Shown: piece after piece, positions 39,804-49,103 of the stretch
How the letters are laid out: each line of letters opens with the position of its first letter
Numbering within the stretch: position 1 is the first letter of the stretch
DNA from: Hyphomicrobium_A sp965243865
GTDB taxonomy: Bacteria; Pseudomonadota; Alphaproteobacteria; Rhizobiales; Hyphomicrobiaceae
NCBI RefSeq assembly: GCF_965243865.1
Contig: NZ_OZ251603.1
Span: 2,852,001 to 2,916,000 of the forward strand
Direction: 5' to 3'
Length of the DNA stretch: 64,000 nt
Program-made: the position numbers and the translations under genes
The notes under the pieces: generated by a model
The model's input: the letters and a program-made list of their open reading frames with translations, nothing else
Databases searched by the model: none
What the model was told of the DNA's origin: nothing

Positions 39804-39896
39804 TCGTAAACCTCGGTTGGGTTCGGGTGTTGCCGTAAAGTACCCTTAACCGCCGACGCAATGCAAAACTATCTTTGCCGCAATGCGGCCGGCGGA

Positions 39897-40274
39897 CTAG
39901 AGCCGCCGCGGCTCGCGCGCGAATGCCGGTTTCGGCTTGATGTCATGCCTGAAGCGGTGGTGCTCGACGCGCAAACGGGCGATGACCGCGGTAAAGCGCA
40001 TTACGATCAGAAGTGCAAATAGCGCGATGATGATTCCCATCGTGCAGGCGATGACGACGTTCGTCTCGCGATCGGATGTCGGGTAGAATCCAGTAACTTC
40101 AAAGGCGTAGTTGGTAACGAGAGCGCCGAGGACGAAACCCGGCACGAATACCAGCGCCAGCATTGTGCGTGAAAGCACGTGCAAGGTGAGCACCCCGGCC
40201 CATCCGGACAGGAGGGCCACCACGACCAGCGTGTAGGTGTCGACGGTAACAGCCCTGTGCAGAAAATCGACCAT
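39897..40274 (-). CDS. small membrane protein near ecm and ccr
   Basis: About 125 residues with three hydrophobic segments (YTLVVVALLSGWAGVLTLHVL, MLALVFVPGFVLGALVTNYAF, VVIACTMGIIIALFALLIVM) and a basic C-terminus (RLRVEHHRFRHDIKPKPAFAREPRRL). I took MVDFLHRAV as the start; a start 14 codons earlier cannot be excluded. Family not recognised. It lies between ecm and divergent ccr, yet nothing points to a role in that pathway. Confidence 0.6.
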   Translation of the reverse strand: MVDFLHRAVTVDTYTLVVVALLSGWAGVLTLHVLSRTMLALVFVPGFVLGALVTNYAFEVTGFYPTSDRETNVVIACTMGIIIALFALLIVMRFTAVIARLRVEHHRFRHDIKPKPAFAREPRRL

Positions 40275-40516
40275 GCCGCCCAGTCCCGCCGTTGTGCACC
40301 GCGAGCGTTCAACCACGCCCTCCCCGATTGGGGGCTAAAGACCGCTTCTAGAAGCAATTTTCCTAAAGGTTGGTTGACACGAACGCATAGCGGCGGCACA
40401 GCCTCTTCATTGCAGCGCGAAATCGTGCTTGAAACGCCTCCAGATCACTGCGGCGATGGCGCCGCAATCCACCAGCCGCGGCCTCAGGGCCGGCATTTCC
40501 ATCACGGGAGCCAAGA

Positions 40517-41827
40517 ATGACGAGCCAAAGCGCCGCCAGGACTGAGGTTGCGGGCGCCGGGACTGCCGAAAAGAAAGACCTCTATGAAATCGGCGAGATT
40601 CCGCCGCTCGGACACGTCCCCAAGAACATGTACGCCTGGGCTATCCGCAAGGAGCGCCATGGCGAGCCGGACACGGCGATGCAGGTCGAGGTGCTCCCCA
40701 CCTGGGAACTCGACAGCCATGATGTGCTCGTCCTGGTGATGGCTGCCGGCGTTAACTACAACGGAATTTGGGCTTCACTTGGCAAGCCGATCTCGCCCCT
40801 CGACGGCCACAAGAACCCCTATCACATCGCCGGCTCCGATGCCTCGGGCATCGTCTGGGCGGTCGGCTCCAAGGTAAAGCGCTGGAAGGTGGGCGACGAG
40901 GTCGTCATTCACTGTAACCAGGACGATGGCGACGACGAGGAGTGCAACGGCGGCGACCCGATGTTCTCGCCCAGCCAGCGCATCTGGGGCTACGAGACGC
41001 CGGATGGCTCCTTCGCCCAGTTCTGCCGCGTCCAGGATCGCCAGCTTCTTGAGCGCCCGCGCCACCTCACCTGGGAAGAGAGCGCCTGCTACACGCTCAC
41101 TCTTGCCACGGCGTATCGCATGCTGTTTGGCCACCGTCCGCACGTGCTGCGCCCGGGCCACAACGTGCTCGTTTGGGGTGCTTCGGGAGGCCTCGGCTCG
41201 TTCGCGGTGCAGCTGTGCGCAACGTCCGGCGCCAACGCCATTGGCGTCGTCTCCGAAGACGACAAGCGCGATTTCGTCATGCAGCTTGGCGCTCGTGGCG
41301 TCATCAACCGCAAGAACTTCCAATGCTGGGGCGAGCTGCCTAAGGTCGGTACGCCCGAGTATGACGAGTGGTTCAAGAACGCGCGCAAATTCGGCGCCGC
41401 GATCTGGGAAATCACCGGCAAGGGCAACAACGTCGATAGCGTCTTCGAGCATCCCGGGCAGTCCACCTTCCCGGTCTCGGTGTTCGTGGTGAAGCGCGGA
41501 GGCATGGTGGTCATCTGCGCCGGCACCACAGGCTACAACCTCACCATGGATGCCCGCTATCTCTGGATGCACCAGAAGCGCGTGCAGGGCTCGCACTTCG
41601 CCAACCTCATGCAGGCCTCGCAGGCGAATAAGCTCGTCGTGGAGCGCCGCATCGATCCGTGCATGTCCGAGGTCTTCCCGTGGGAGCAGATCCCGAAAGC
41701 TCACATGCGCATGATGCGCAATGAGCATAAGCCCGGCAACATGTCGGTGCTCGTGTCTGCGCCGACGACGGGTCTGCGCACATTCGAGGACGTCCTCGAA
41801 GCCAGCCAGCGCCTGCACAAGAAGTAG
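40517..41827 (+). CDS. ccr: crotonyl-CoA carboxylase/reductase
   Basis: A 436-residue medium-chain dehydrogenase that reduces crotonyl-CoA with NADPH and adds CO2 to give ethylmalonyl-CoA, the entry step of the ethylmalonyl-CoA pathway. Segments that mark Ccr are YEIGEIPPLGHVPKNMYAWAIRKERHGEP, GVNYNGIWASLGKPISP, the NADPH loop VWGASGGLGSFAVQLC and MDARYLWMHQKRVQGSHFAN; the long insert HCNQDDGDDEECNGGDPMFSPSQRIWGYET is also typical of Ccr. GGGAGCC precedes the ATG. The hairpin at 41836 follows. Confidence 0.95.
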   Translation: MTSQSAARTEVAGAGTAEKKDLYEIGEIPPLGHVPKNMYAWAIRKERHGEPDTAMQVEVLPTWELDSHDVLVLVMAAGVNYNGIWASLGKPISPLDGHKNPYHIAGSDASGIVWAVGSKVKRWKVGDEVVIHCNQDDGDDEECNGGDPMFSPSQRIWGYETPDGSFAQFCRVQDRQLLERPRHLTWEESACYTLTLATAYRMLFGHRPHVLRPGHNVLVWGASGGLGSFAVQLCATSGANAIGVVSEDDKRDFVMQLGARGVINRKNFQCWGELPKVGTPEYDEWFKNARKFGAAIWEITGKGNNVDSVFEHPGQSTFPVSVFVVKRGGMVVICAGTTGYNLTMDARYLWMHQKRVQGSHFANLMQASQANKLVVERRIDPCMSEVFPWEQIPKAHMRMMRNEHKPGNMSVLVSAPTTGLRTFEDVLEASQRLHKK

Positions 41828-41835
41828 ATCATGGA

Positions 41836-41865
41836 GATGCCATCCCGGTCCGCCGGGATGGCATC
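41836..41865 (+). terminator. strong hairpin after ccr
   Basis: GATGCCATCCCGG and CCGGGATGGCATC form a perfect 13-bp stem around TCCG, eight bases after the ccr stop. A T run is missing, but it separates the convergent ccr and yihY-like genes and probably ends or protects the ccr transcript. Confidence 0.7.
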
Positions 41866-41891
41866 GACCCTACCGAAGGCCTGCTGTTTGA

Positions 41892-42767
41892 TCAGCGGTT
41901 GCGCGAAGACATCGGAGCAACAGCGTCGAGCCCCATGCCACTCATGCGCTTGAACTCATAAATCCCGCGATTGAGCTCAGCGCCCAGGATGACGATCACT
42001 GCAGTCATCTGGAAAAAGATCATTGCCACCATCAGCTGCGACAGGCCCGCATAGAACCGCGTGTAGTCGCTGAAGTTGAGGTAGTAAGAGTAAAGGCTCG
42101 CCACCGTCAGCCATAGCACGGTGGAAACCAGCACCCCCGGCCACACATCCTTGATGCGCCGCTTTCCTGCGGCGAGCCAAAGATGGAAGGCGAGAAGCTG
42201 TCCCCCGATCACTGCCGCTGCCGAGGCATAGCGCAGCGCCGCTCCCATCCAGGTCGAGCGCATGAGCGTGAAGGTGTTCGTCAATGACGGGTCGAGCCGC
42301 GTTGCCAGCGCTGGGCCAACGACCACCACCCACGTCAGCACCAGCATCGAAACCGCACTGACGAAGACGAACATCATGCTGCGCGCCAGACAGTAGAGAT
42401 ACGGCCGCTTCTCCACCACCCGGTAAGCACCGTTGAGCGCCGTGCGGAGGGTCTCGATGGCGTTGGTCGCGAAGAACAGCGACAACCCCGCGCTTACCGT
42501 CAGAAGATCGATGCGCGTGCGCCCCATGATCGCCTCGACCTGAGGCGCAAGTCCCGCTGCTACACCCTGCGGCAGGATCTCGAAAAGCTGGTTCACCGCC
42601 TGCGCGGCCAGATCGCGGCCGCCGAACAGGCCAGAGACGGCGCCGAGAAAAATGCAGAACGGGAACAGCGAGACGACGAACGAGAACGCCACCGCGCCGG
42701 CCATGGCAAAGCCGCTATGCTCATAAAGGCGATAGATTGCCTCGAGCAACGTGCGGTAGCGCTGCAT
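41892..42767 (-). CDS. YihY/BrkB-family membrane protein
   Basis: A 291-residue protein with six membrane helices. The family segments are SGFAMAGAVAFSFVVSLFPFCIFLGAVSGLFGG, LFFATNAIETLRTALNGAYRVVEKRPYL, and KDVWPGVLVSTVLWLTVASLYSYYLNFSDYTRFYAGLSQLMVAMIFFQMTAVIVILGAELN across residues 200-275. Once called RNase BN, the family is now seen as inner membrane transport or lipid-related proteins of unclear function. GGGAAGG precedes the ATG by few bases. Confidence 0.88.
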   Translation of the reverse strand: MQRYRTLLEAIYRLYEHSGFAMAGAVAFSFVVSLFPFCIFLGAVSGLFGGRDLAAQAVNQLFEILPQGVAAGLAPQVEAIMGRTRIDLLTVSAGLSLFFATNAIETLRTALNGAYRVVEKRPYLYCLARSMMFVFVSAVSMLVLTWVVVVGPALATRLDPSLTNTFTLMRSTWMGAALRYASAAAVIGGQLLAFHLWLAAGKRRIKDVWPGVLVSTVLWLTVASLYSYYLNFSDYTRFYAGLSQLMVAMIFFQMTAVIVILGAELNRGIYEFKRMSGMGLDAVAPMSSRNR

Positions 42768-42951
42768 TCCCTTCTCCCGTAGCCCGACACGAATTGGCGC
42801 CGGACCCTACCTGCGCATGCTGTCTCGGTCTATGCCGGCAATGCCGCGCCCGCGCTACGAAATTCGTTGCCAAGCCGATGCTGCCCGCATAGACGCCGCC
42901 GTTCGCGTTTCCTAGAATGCGCTGGTATCCGGCGAAGCTGCGGAGGAACGG

Positions 42952-43497
42952 GTGGCCGCGGGCGACAGATCGGGGGGCACTTCTGGCCCCTTCCCAGTAT
43001 ATCGGCCGACGCGTCCCGCGCGAATGGCCGCACCGGGAGGCGTGCCGCCGCCCATCCCTCCCGCATCGAGTTCAGAGCTCGGCTTTGGAGCGGATGAGGA
43101 AGACGGGCTGCGTATGCTGGCCGCCCTTCAGACCCTCACCAGCCTAGAGCCCGACTACTCTGACGACCTGGCCGCCGAAGCCTCCGTCACCATCATCGAG
43201 ACCGCCGGCAACGTCGTTTTCGACGATCCGGGCGCTGGCAACGCCGCCGATCCCCGTCCGCTACGACATTTGATTGAGAAAAGCCGCGAGCCTCAGCTTC
43301 TGCTGAACGGCTATGAGACCTTTCTCGGTCACGGAGACGAGGCCATAGTCGAGATCGTCGAGATCTCTCACCCTCGGGAAGAGCTAGAAAACGCGCCCGA
43401 GCGGCCGCGTTCGATGCAGCCGGGATCGCTGGTTGAGCGGTTGGCCGCTGCTACTGGCCGAGGCAGCCGGTTCTTCAAGGCCCTGTCTGGCGCTTGA
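42952..43497 (+). CDS. hypothetical acidic protein
   Basis: A 181-residue soluble protein starting with GTG, with GGAGGAACGG ahead. The first 45 residues are Pro/Ala/Gly-rich and probably disordered (PPPIPPASSSE). The rest is acidic: LAALQTLTSLEPDYSDDLAAEASVTIIETAGNVVFDDP, LRHLIEKSREPQLLLNGYETFLGHGDEAIVEIVEI. No known family. Its stop is 147 bases before mcd, on the same strand. It could be a regulator or scaffold, nothing more can be said. Confidence 0.5.
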   Translation: MAAGDRSGGTSGPFPVYRPTRPARMAAPGGVPPPIPPASSSELGFGADEEDGLRMLAALQTLTSLEPDYSDDLAAEASVTIIETAGNVVFDDPGAGNAADPRPLRHLIEKSREPQLLLNGYETFLGHGDEAIVEIVEISHPREELENAPERPRSMQPGSLVERLAAATGRGSRFFKALSGA

Positions 43498-43643
43498 CTG
43501 TCCGGCGTTTGACGGCCCGCGGCACATAATGCACGTGCCTGCGGCAGGAATTGCCTTGACGAGCGGGTGCATTATTCTGCAACGCAGCACCAGTTTGGCG
43601 CCATCCCAGGCGTCCCCTCAACGAATTTCCCAGGAGGAAGACG

Positions 43644-45323
43644 ATGTCGACCGCGGTTAAGACGGCCGAGCAGGATATTCTTTCAGCCGGCCCAGCGGCG
43701 CTGCTTGAACGCGCCGATCGCGCGGTCGCATCTGCCGACAAGGTGCTTCAGTCTGCCAAAACGGGTGTGCGTGCCATCGTCGAGGCTGCCGGCGGCGTCG
43801 ACAACGCCCAGCACGCAGCGCACGGCCTCGCCTGGCTGGCGACCGCTGTCGAAGGCCTGCGCCAGATGCACGACTGGGGCGTGCGCCTTTCCGCCGAGGG
43901 CCGCTTTGGCGAGTTCGAGCAGCTGATCCTCGCCGCCGCCTTCGCCGAATACCTCGCCCAGATCGCTGGTGGCTTGCCGATGAGCCAGCTCGAGCTGATC
44001 CGCCCTGAGCATCTTGGTGTCTCCAAAGCCGAGATCCGCCAGTACGAGGACGAGGTGGCGGACATGATCACCGCCGGCTCGACCCAGGACGTCAAGAAGC
44101 GCCTCGCCGACCTCATCGCCGCCCAGCCCAACGCTGCGACGTTCGGCGATCCCGGCCTCGACGAGACCCACGCCGCCATTTTCGACCAGATGCACACCTT
44201 CGCCGCAGAGGAGGTCATTCCGCACGCGCACGAGTGGCATCTTGCCAATGCTTACATTCCGCTTGAGGTAATCCAGAAGGTTGCCAACCTCGGCGTCTTC
44301 GGCCTGACCATGCCGGAAGAGTTCGGCGGCCTCGGCCTCGGCAAGGAGAGCATGTGCATCGTCTCCGAGGAGCTTTCGCGCGGCTACATCGGCGTTGGCT
44401 CGCTCGGCACCCGCGCCGAGATCGCGGGCGAGCTGATCCTCAACAACGGCACCGACGAGCAGAAGCAGAAGTATCTGCCCAAGATCGCCTCGGGCGAGAT
44501 CCTGCCCACCGCCGTCTTCACCGAGCCGAACATCGGCTCCGATCTCGCCTCGCTTAAAACGCGCGCGGTGAAGGAAGGCGACACCTACAAGGTCACCGGC
44601 CAGAAGACGTGGATCACGCACCCCGTCCGCGCCGACCTGATGACGCTGCTCGTGCGCACCAATCCTAACGAGGCCGGCTACAAGGGCCTCTCCATGCTTC
44701 TTGCCGAGAAGCCGCGCGGCACCGACGAGAACCCGTTCCCTGCCGAAGGCATGACCGGTGGCGAGATCGAGGTGCTCGGCTACCGCGGCATGAAGGAGTT
44801 CGACATCTCCTTCGACGCTTTCGAAGTGCCGGCAGACCAGCTCCTCGGTGGCACCGAGGGCCAGGGCTTCAAGCAGCTCATGAATACCTTCGAGGCCGCC
44901 CGCATTCAGACTGCCGCGCGCGCCGTCGGTGTCGCCCAGGCCGCGATGGACCTTGGCCTCAAGTATGCTCTGGAGCGCAATCAGTTCGGCAAGCCGATCT
45001 ATTCGTTCCCGCGCATCTATAACAAGGTCGTCATGATGGCGGTCGAGACGATGGTCGCGCGCCAGCTCACCTACTTCTCGGCTCGTCAGAAGGATCAGGG
45101 ACTGCGCTGCGATCTCGAAGCCGGCATGGCGAAGTTGCTCGGGGCCCGCGTCGCCTGGGCCAACGCCGACAACGCGCTGCAGATTCATGGCGGCAACGGC
45201 TTCGCGCTCGAATACCCCATCAGCCGCGTGCTGTGCGACTCGCGCATCCTCAACATCTTCGAGGGTGCGGCCGAGATTCAGGCGCAGGTCATCGCCCGCC
45301 GCCTGCTTGAGAGCGCCAACTGA
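43644..45323 (+). CDS. mcd: (2S)-methylsuccinyl-CoA dehydrogenase
   Basis: A 559-residue FAD enzyme that oxidises (2S)-methylsuccinyl-CoA to mesaconyl-CoA, the third dedicated step of the ethylmalonyl-CoA pathway. The acyl-CoA dehydrogenase core (about 160-555) shows LGVFGLTMPEEFGGLG, ILPTAVFTEPNIGSDLAS, the helix with ALQIHGGNGFALEYPISRV and the catalytic-site segment ILNIFEGAAEIQ with its Glu. The extra N-terminal domain of about 150 residues (HGLAWLATAVEGLRQMHDWG) is typical of Mcd, not of ordinary dehydrogenases. A strong AGGAGGAAG site precedes the ATG. Confidence 0.95.
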   Translation: MSTAVKTAEQDILSAGPAALLERADRAVASADKVLQSAKTGVRAIVEAAGGVDNAQHAAHGLAWLATAVEGLRQMHDWGVRLSAEGRFGEFEQLILAAAFAEYLAQIAGGLPMSQLELIRPEHLGVSKAEIRQYEDEVADMITAGSTQDVKKRLADLIAAQPNAATFGDPGLDETHAAIFDQMHTFAAEEVIPHAHEWHLANAYIPLEVIQKVANLGVFGLTMPEEFGGLGLGKESMCIVSEELSRGYIGVGSLGTRAEIAGELILNNGTDEQKQKYLPKIASGEILPTAVFTEPNIGSDLASLKTRAVKEGDTYKVTGQKTWITHPVRADLMTLLVRTNPNEAGYKGLSMLLAEKPRGTDENPFPAEGMTGGEIEVLGYRGMKEFDISFDAFEVPADQLLGGTEGQGFKQLMNTFEAARIQTAARAVGVAQAAMDLGLKYALERNQFGKPIYSFPRIYNKVVMMAVETMVARQLTYFSARQKDQGLRCDLEAGMAKLLGARVAWANADNALQIHGGNGFALEYPISRVLCDSRILNIFEGAAEIQAQVIARRLLESAN

Positions 45324-45350
45324 CATCGCTTCCGTTTTGGCCACTATCAG

Positions 45351-45383
45351 CGCCCCGGCTTCATCGCCGGGGCGTTTTGTTTT
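45351..45383 (+). terminator. intrinsic terminator after mcd
   Basis: CGCCCCGGC (45351-45359) and GCCGGGGCG (45366-45374) pair around TTCATC, followed by TTTTGTTTT. A classical terminator 28 bases after the mcd stop. Confidence 0.95.
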
Positions 45384-45542
45384 GCAGCGTGTGAAGCGCC
45401 TTTTCATAAAGTTTTAAGCGAGCAAGCGAATGCCGCTGCCACGGCAATGCTCGCGTTAACTAGCCTTGCTTACTCTGTTGGCTGAATTTTGATCGCTGTC
45501 CCGCGCCCGCTCTTTAGGCGCTGGGAGTGGCGTCCATTGGGT

Positions 45543-46964
45543 ATGCCGAACATGTCGATTTGGAAGTCAGAGCAGCCGCAGTCGCCGATCCAGGACAGCG
45601 CGCCGCAAACCCCAGCTTCGCAGCCAGCGGACTCGGTCAGTCGACTGAAGAAGATCGATGACGATCTGCGCGAGCAGCTTCTCCGCAAGCACAATGAAGC
45701 ACCGACCAAGAGTGTCGGTCTGCGCCAAAGGTTCAAGGATTTCACCGGCCGCAAAGGTGCCAAATCGCTCATCGCAATTCTCGTCGCTCTGGCGCTGGGC
45801 TGGATCCCGCTGCAGCGCCTTTTGGCAACGACCAGCGCGGAAGCGACTGTCAACGCGCGCCTGATCAATGTGCGCGCACCCATCGACGGCAAGGTGGCGC
45901 TCATAGCCCCAACGATCTCCATCGGCACCGAGGTCGAAGCGGGCGAGAAACTTCTGCACATCACCAATATCCGCGCCGATCGCGGCCGCCTCGATGATCT
46001 GCGTCGCACGATCAACGCGCTGACGACCGACATGAACGCATCCGAAAAGCGTGTCGCACAGCTGAAGGGAATCGAAGCCAACCTCGTCGAGCAGCGCAAC
46101 GCCTTCCAGGAAGGACGCATCAAGCAGCTTGAAGCGCGTGCATCCGAGCTGGAAGTGCAGGTCTCCAGCGCCGAGGCGCTGCACGAGGACGCCAGACAGG
46201 CAATGGAGCGCGCCAAGAAGCTCAACGTTACCGGCTCGCAGACGATCGCCACGCTGCTCCACGCGGAGCGCGACTTCAAAACATCGCAGCTTGCCATCGA
46301 GGCCGCCAAGATCCGCATCGAGGGTAACAAGATCGAACTCGATGCTGCGAAGAAGGGGCTCTTTGTCGGCGATAGCTATAACGATCTGCCGCGGTCTGCG
46401 CAGCGCCTGGACGAGATCCGCCAGCAGATCCTCGATGCGTCCGCACGCGTGGAGGAGAACAAAGGTCGGCTCGCCTATCTGGAAAAGGAGCTGGCGACAG
46501 AGTCAGAGCTCTTCTCCACTCACTCGACGTCCGACATCGTCGCGCCAGTGCGCGGCCGCATTTGGGATACGCTGACGGCGCGTGGCGAGGAAGTGCGTAC
46601 CGGCCAGGACCTGTTGCGCATCCTCGACTGCGCCGGCGCCGTCGTAACCGCGACCGTTTCGGAGTCCGTCTATAATAAGTTATGGGTCGGCCAGCCCGCT
46701 CAGTTTAGGCTGCGCGGCGAGCGCAAAGACTACGCGGGCAGCGTCGTAGGCCTGACGGGTCTCACCGCGGCAGGTTCGAACTTCGCCATCGAGCAGACGG
46801 CGCTGACGCGCGAGCCATACCACGTGACGATCGCCGTGCCCGCTCTTGCTGAGCGCCAGGAGTGCGAAGTGGGCCGTACCGGGCAGGTAACCTTCGACAC
46901 CTCTGCTAGCGCCGAGCGCGGGACCAACATCAAGACCGCCGACGCAGCCGCGCGCCGGAGCTGA
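45543..46964 (+). CDS. HlyD/Alg44-like membrane adaptor
   Basis: A 473-residue adaptor-type protein. After a short cytosolic N-terminus and a single membrane helix (SLIAILVALALGWIPLQRLL) comes the biotinyl-lipoyl-like pair (VRAPIDGKVALIAPTISIGTEVEAGEKLLHITN), a coiled coil of about 200 residues (RAS..EALHEDARQAMERAKKL), the second lipoyl half (DIVAPVRGRIWDTLTARGEEVRTGQDLLRILD) and a beta barrel. The 3' end abuts the glycosyltransferase gene, so it likely helps move the polymer made by it through the periplasm. The start may be the ATG at 45543 or 45552; an upstream TTG is unlikely. Confidence 0.82.
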   Translation: MPNMSIWKSEQPQSPIQDSAPQTPASQPADSVSRLKKIDDDLREQLLRKHNEAPTKSVGLRQRFKDFTGRKGAKSLIAILVALALGWIPLQRLLATTSAEATVNARLINVRAPIDGKVALIAPTISIGTEVEAGEKLLHITNIRADRGRLDDLRRTINALTTDMNASEKRVAQLKGIEANLVEQRNAFQEGRIKQLEARASELEVQVSSAEALHEDARQAMERAKKLNVTGSQTIATLLHAERDFKTSQLAIEAAKIRIEGNKIELDAAKKGLFVGDSYNDLPRSAQRLDEIRQQILDASARVEENKGRLAYLEKELATESELFSTHSTSDIVAPVRGRIWDTLTARGEEVRTGQDLLRILDCAGAVVTATVSESVYNKLWVGQPAQFRLRGERKDYAGSVVGLTGLTAAGSNFAIEQTALTREPYHVTIAVPALAERQECEVGRTGQVTFDTSASAERGTNIKTADAAARRS

Positions 46965-46968
46965 TCCC

Positions 46969-48939
46969 ATGCCAGTCGCATCGGGCATGACCTATTGGGA
47001 GGCGCTGCTACCAGGCCTCGCGCTGGGTCTACTCGCCGCCGGCTTGTTGCCTTGGCTCAACCGCAACAACACGCTCGTGCGCACCGTTGCGATTACCGTC
47101 GGGCTCGCTCTCGCCTGGCGCTACATGATCTGGCGCATCACCAGCACGTTGCCGCCGCCGGGCCTCACGTGGGACTTCGCCTTCGGCGCCGGCTTCACGC
47201 TGATCGAGCTTCTGTCGATGATCGGCGCGTCGATAGCCATGTTCTTCCTGACGCGCACCATCAACCGCACGCCGCAAGCCGAGGCAAACCTGCCCTGGCT
47301 CACTTCCCTACCCCAACCGCCGCTCGTCGACGTGCTGATCTGCACCTATAACGAGGAGAAGGCGATCCTGGAGCGCACTATCATCGGAGCGCTCGGCCTC
47401 GACTATCCGCGCTACCGTCTCTGGGTGTGCGACGATGGCCGCCGCGAGTGGTTGAAACAGCTCTGCGAGCAGCACTCCTGCGGATACATCAGCCGGCCCG
47501 ACAACCGCCACGCCAAGGCGGGGAACATCAACAACGCGCTGCTCCACCTTTCGGACCTGGCAGAACAGCCGGACTTCATCGCCATTCTCGACGCCGATTT
47601 TGTCCCGAAGGCGCAGTTCCTCAACCGCACTCTGGCGCTCACGCGCGACGACGACATCGGCGTCGTTCAGACACCGCAGCACTTCTTCAATCCCGATCCG
47701 ATCCAGAACAATCTCTCGCTCGCGCGTGTGTGGCCCGACGAGCAGCGCTTCTTCTTCGATGTCGTAATGGCCTCGAAGGATGCCTGGGGCGGCGCGTTCT
47801 GCTGTGGCACGTCCTCGATACTGCGCTTCGAGCCCCTGATGCGCATTGGTGGCTTCCCAACGGACTCTGTCACCGAAGATTATCTCGTCTCGCTGCGCCT
47901 CAACGAGATCGGCTATCGCACCATCTACCTCAACGAGCCGCTTTCGCTCGGCCTCGCACCGGAAGGCCTGAAGGAGTATGTCTCGCAGCGCAGCCGCTGG
48001 GCGCTCGGTTTTATGCAAATCTGCCGCGGCCCGAGCGGTCCCTTCAGCTCCAGCGTGTCGACGCCATTGATTCAGCGTCTGATGCTTGTCGACACCTTCC
48101 TGCATTGGTCGGCAACGCACGCCTTCCGGCTTGCGGCGCTGATCATCCCCGCCGTCTACCTGCTATTCAACATCCAGGCTGTCTATGCGGCAGTCCCCGA
48201 TGCCGTCTCTCACCTGTTCCCGTTCCTTGTTGTCCAGACGGCCGTGATCGCATGGCTCACCAAGGGGCGCGTGCTGCCGATCATGAACGATCTGAGCCAG
48301 CTTCTCGTCGCCAACGACATCGCCAAGTCCGTCCTCGTAGGTCTGTTCAAGCCGCAAGGCCACAAGTTCCAGGTCACCGCGAAGGGTGGCGACCGTAGCA
48401 AGGGGTTTGTGCAGTGGAAGATGCTGCGCATGTTCCTCGCCTACCTGATCATCACGGTGGGTGGAGTCATCTGGGCATTCGGGTTCGACGATTCACGCTC
48501 GCTCACCGATGCCAGTGCCATCGCGCTCTTCTGGAGCTGGTACAACATCGTCATCTTGACGCTCGCGTGTTTCGTCTGTTTCGAGGCTTCGCAGCAGCGC
48601 CAGGGCGATCGCTTCAGCGGATCAGGATGGGCAATGGTGATGGCGGGCGCCGAAAAGGCGATGCTGCCCATCGCCGATATCTCGGTCAGCGGCATGCGCC
48701 TTTATGGCGTCGCACCCGGTCCTGTCGGCAGCGACGTTGAGATCGCTTTCGACGGCATCAATGTCAACGCGAAAGTCGTGCGCGTGGACGTCGGCGACTA
48801 CGCCGTCGAATTTGCGCCCTCGCAGGAGATGCATGCCCGCCTTGTCCGCCATCTCTACGGCGGCAGCTACGGCACCAGCGCGGTGGAAATCGAGCCGAGC
48901 AAGGTCGCCGGCGCCATCCTCAACCGCGTCCTGCGCTAG
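46969..48939 (+). CDS. cellulose-synthase-like glycosyltransferase with PilZ domain
   Basis: A 656-residue membrane GT2 enzyme of the BcsA type. In order: two to three N-terminal helices, the GT2 catalytic domain with DVLICTYNEEKAILERT, the CDDG aspartate, AILDADFVPK, TEDYLVSLR and the acceptor motif QRSRWALG, further membrane helices, then a C-terminal PilZ domain with RQGDR (RxxxR) and DISVSG (DxSxxG). That pair binds cyclic di-GMP, so synthesis is probably switched on by it. No bcsB, bcsC or bcsZ is adjacent; the HlyD-like adaptor is the only partner. The product may be cellulose or another beta-glucan or glucomannan. Confidence 0.9.
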   Translation: MPVASGMTYWEALLPGLALGLLAAGLLPWLNRNNTLVRTVAITVGLALAWRYMIWRITSTLPPPGLTWDFAFGAGFTLIELLSMIGASIAMFFLTRTINRTPQAEANLPWLTSLPQPPLVDVLICTYNEEKAILERTIIGALGLDYPRYRLWVCDDGRREWLKQLCEQHSCGYISRPDNRHAKAGNINNALLHLSDLAEQPDFIAILDADFVPKAQFLNRTLALTRDDDIGVVQTPQHFFNPDPIQNNLSLARVWPDEQRFFFDVVMASKDAWGGAFCCGTSSILRFEPLMRIGGFPTDSVTEDYLVSLRLNEIGYRTIYLNEPLSLGLAPEGLKEYVSQRSRWALGFMQICRGPSGPFSSSVSTPLIQRLMLVDTFLHWSATHAFRLAALIIPAVYLLFNIQAVYAAVPDAVSHLFPFLVVQTAVIAWLTKGRVLPIMNDLSQLLVANDIAKSVLVGLFKPQGHKFQVTAKGGDRSKGFVQWKMLRMFLAYLIITVGGVIWAFGFDDSRSLTDASAIALFWSWYNIVILTLACFVCFEASQQRQGDRFSGSGWAMVMAGAEKAMLPIADISVSGMRLYGVAPGPVGSDVEIAFDGINVNAKVVRVDVGDYAVEFAPSQEMHARLVRHLYGGSYGTSAVEIEPSKVAGAILNRVLR

Positions 48940-49103
48940 CCCCCCTTCGCTGCTTAAAAAGCCGCCATGCCGGCCTGCAAGCGCCAATATGTTTCAGCTG
49001 CTGAACAGCCTTTGAGCCATCTTTGACTTGATATTCCCGCCCGGCCAGCCGAGCCTTAGCCGTTGCGCGACGGCAGCTTCATCCACAGAACAGCGGGCAA
49101 GGC

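Noticed and set aside
43683..45407. 574-codon minus-strand open frame opposite mcd
   Set aside because: The plus-strand mcd gene is unmistakable; the antisense translation is Leu/Arg/Glu-rich filler with no motif.
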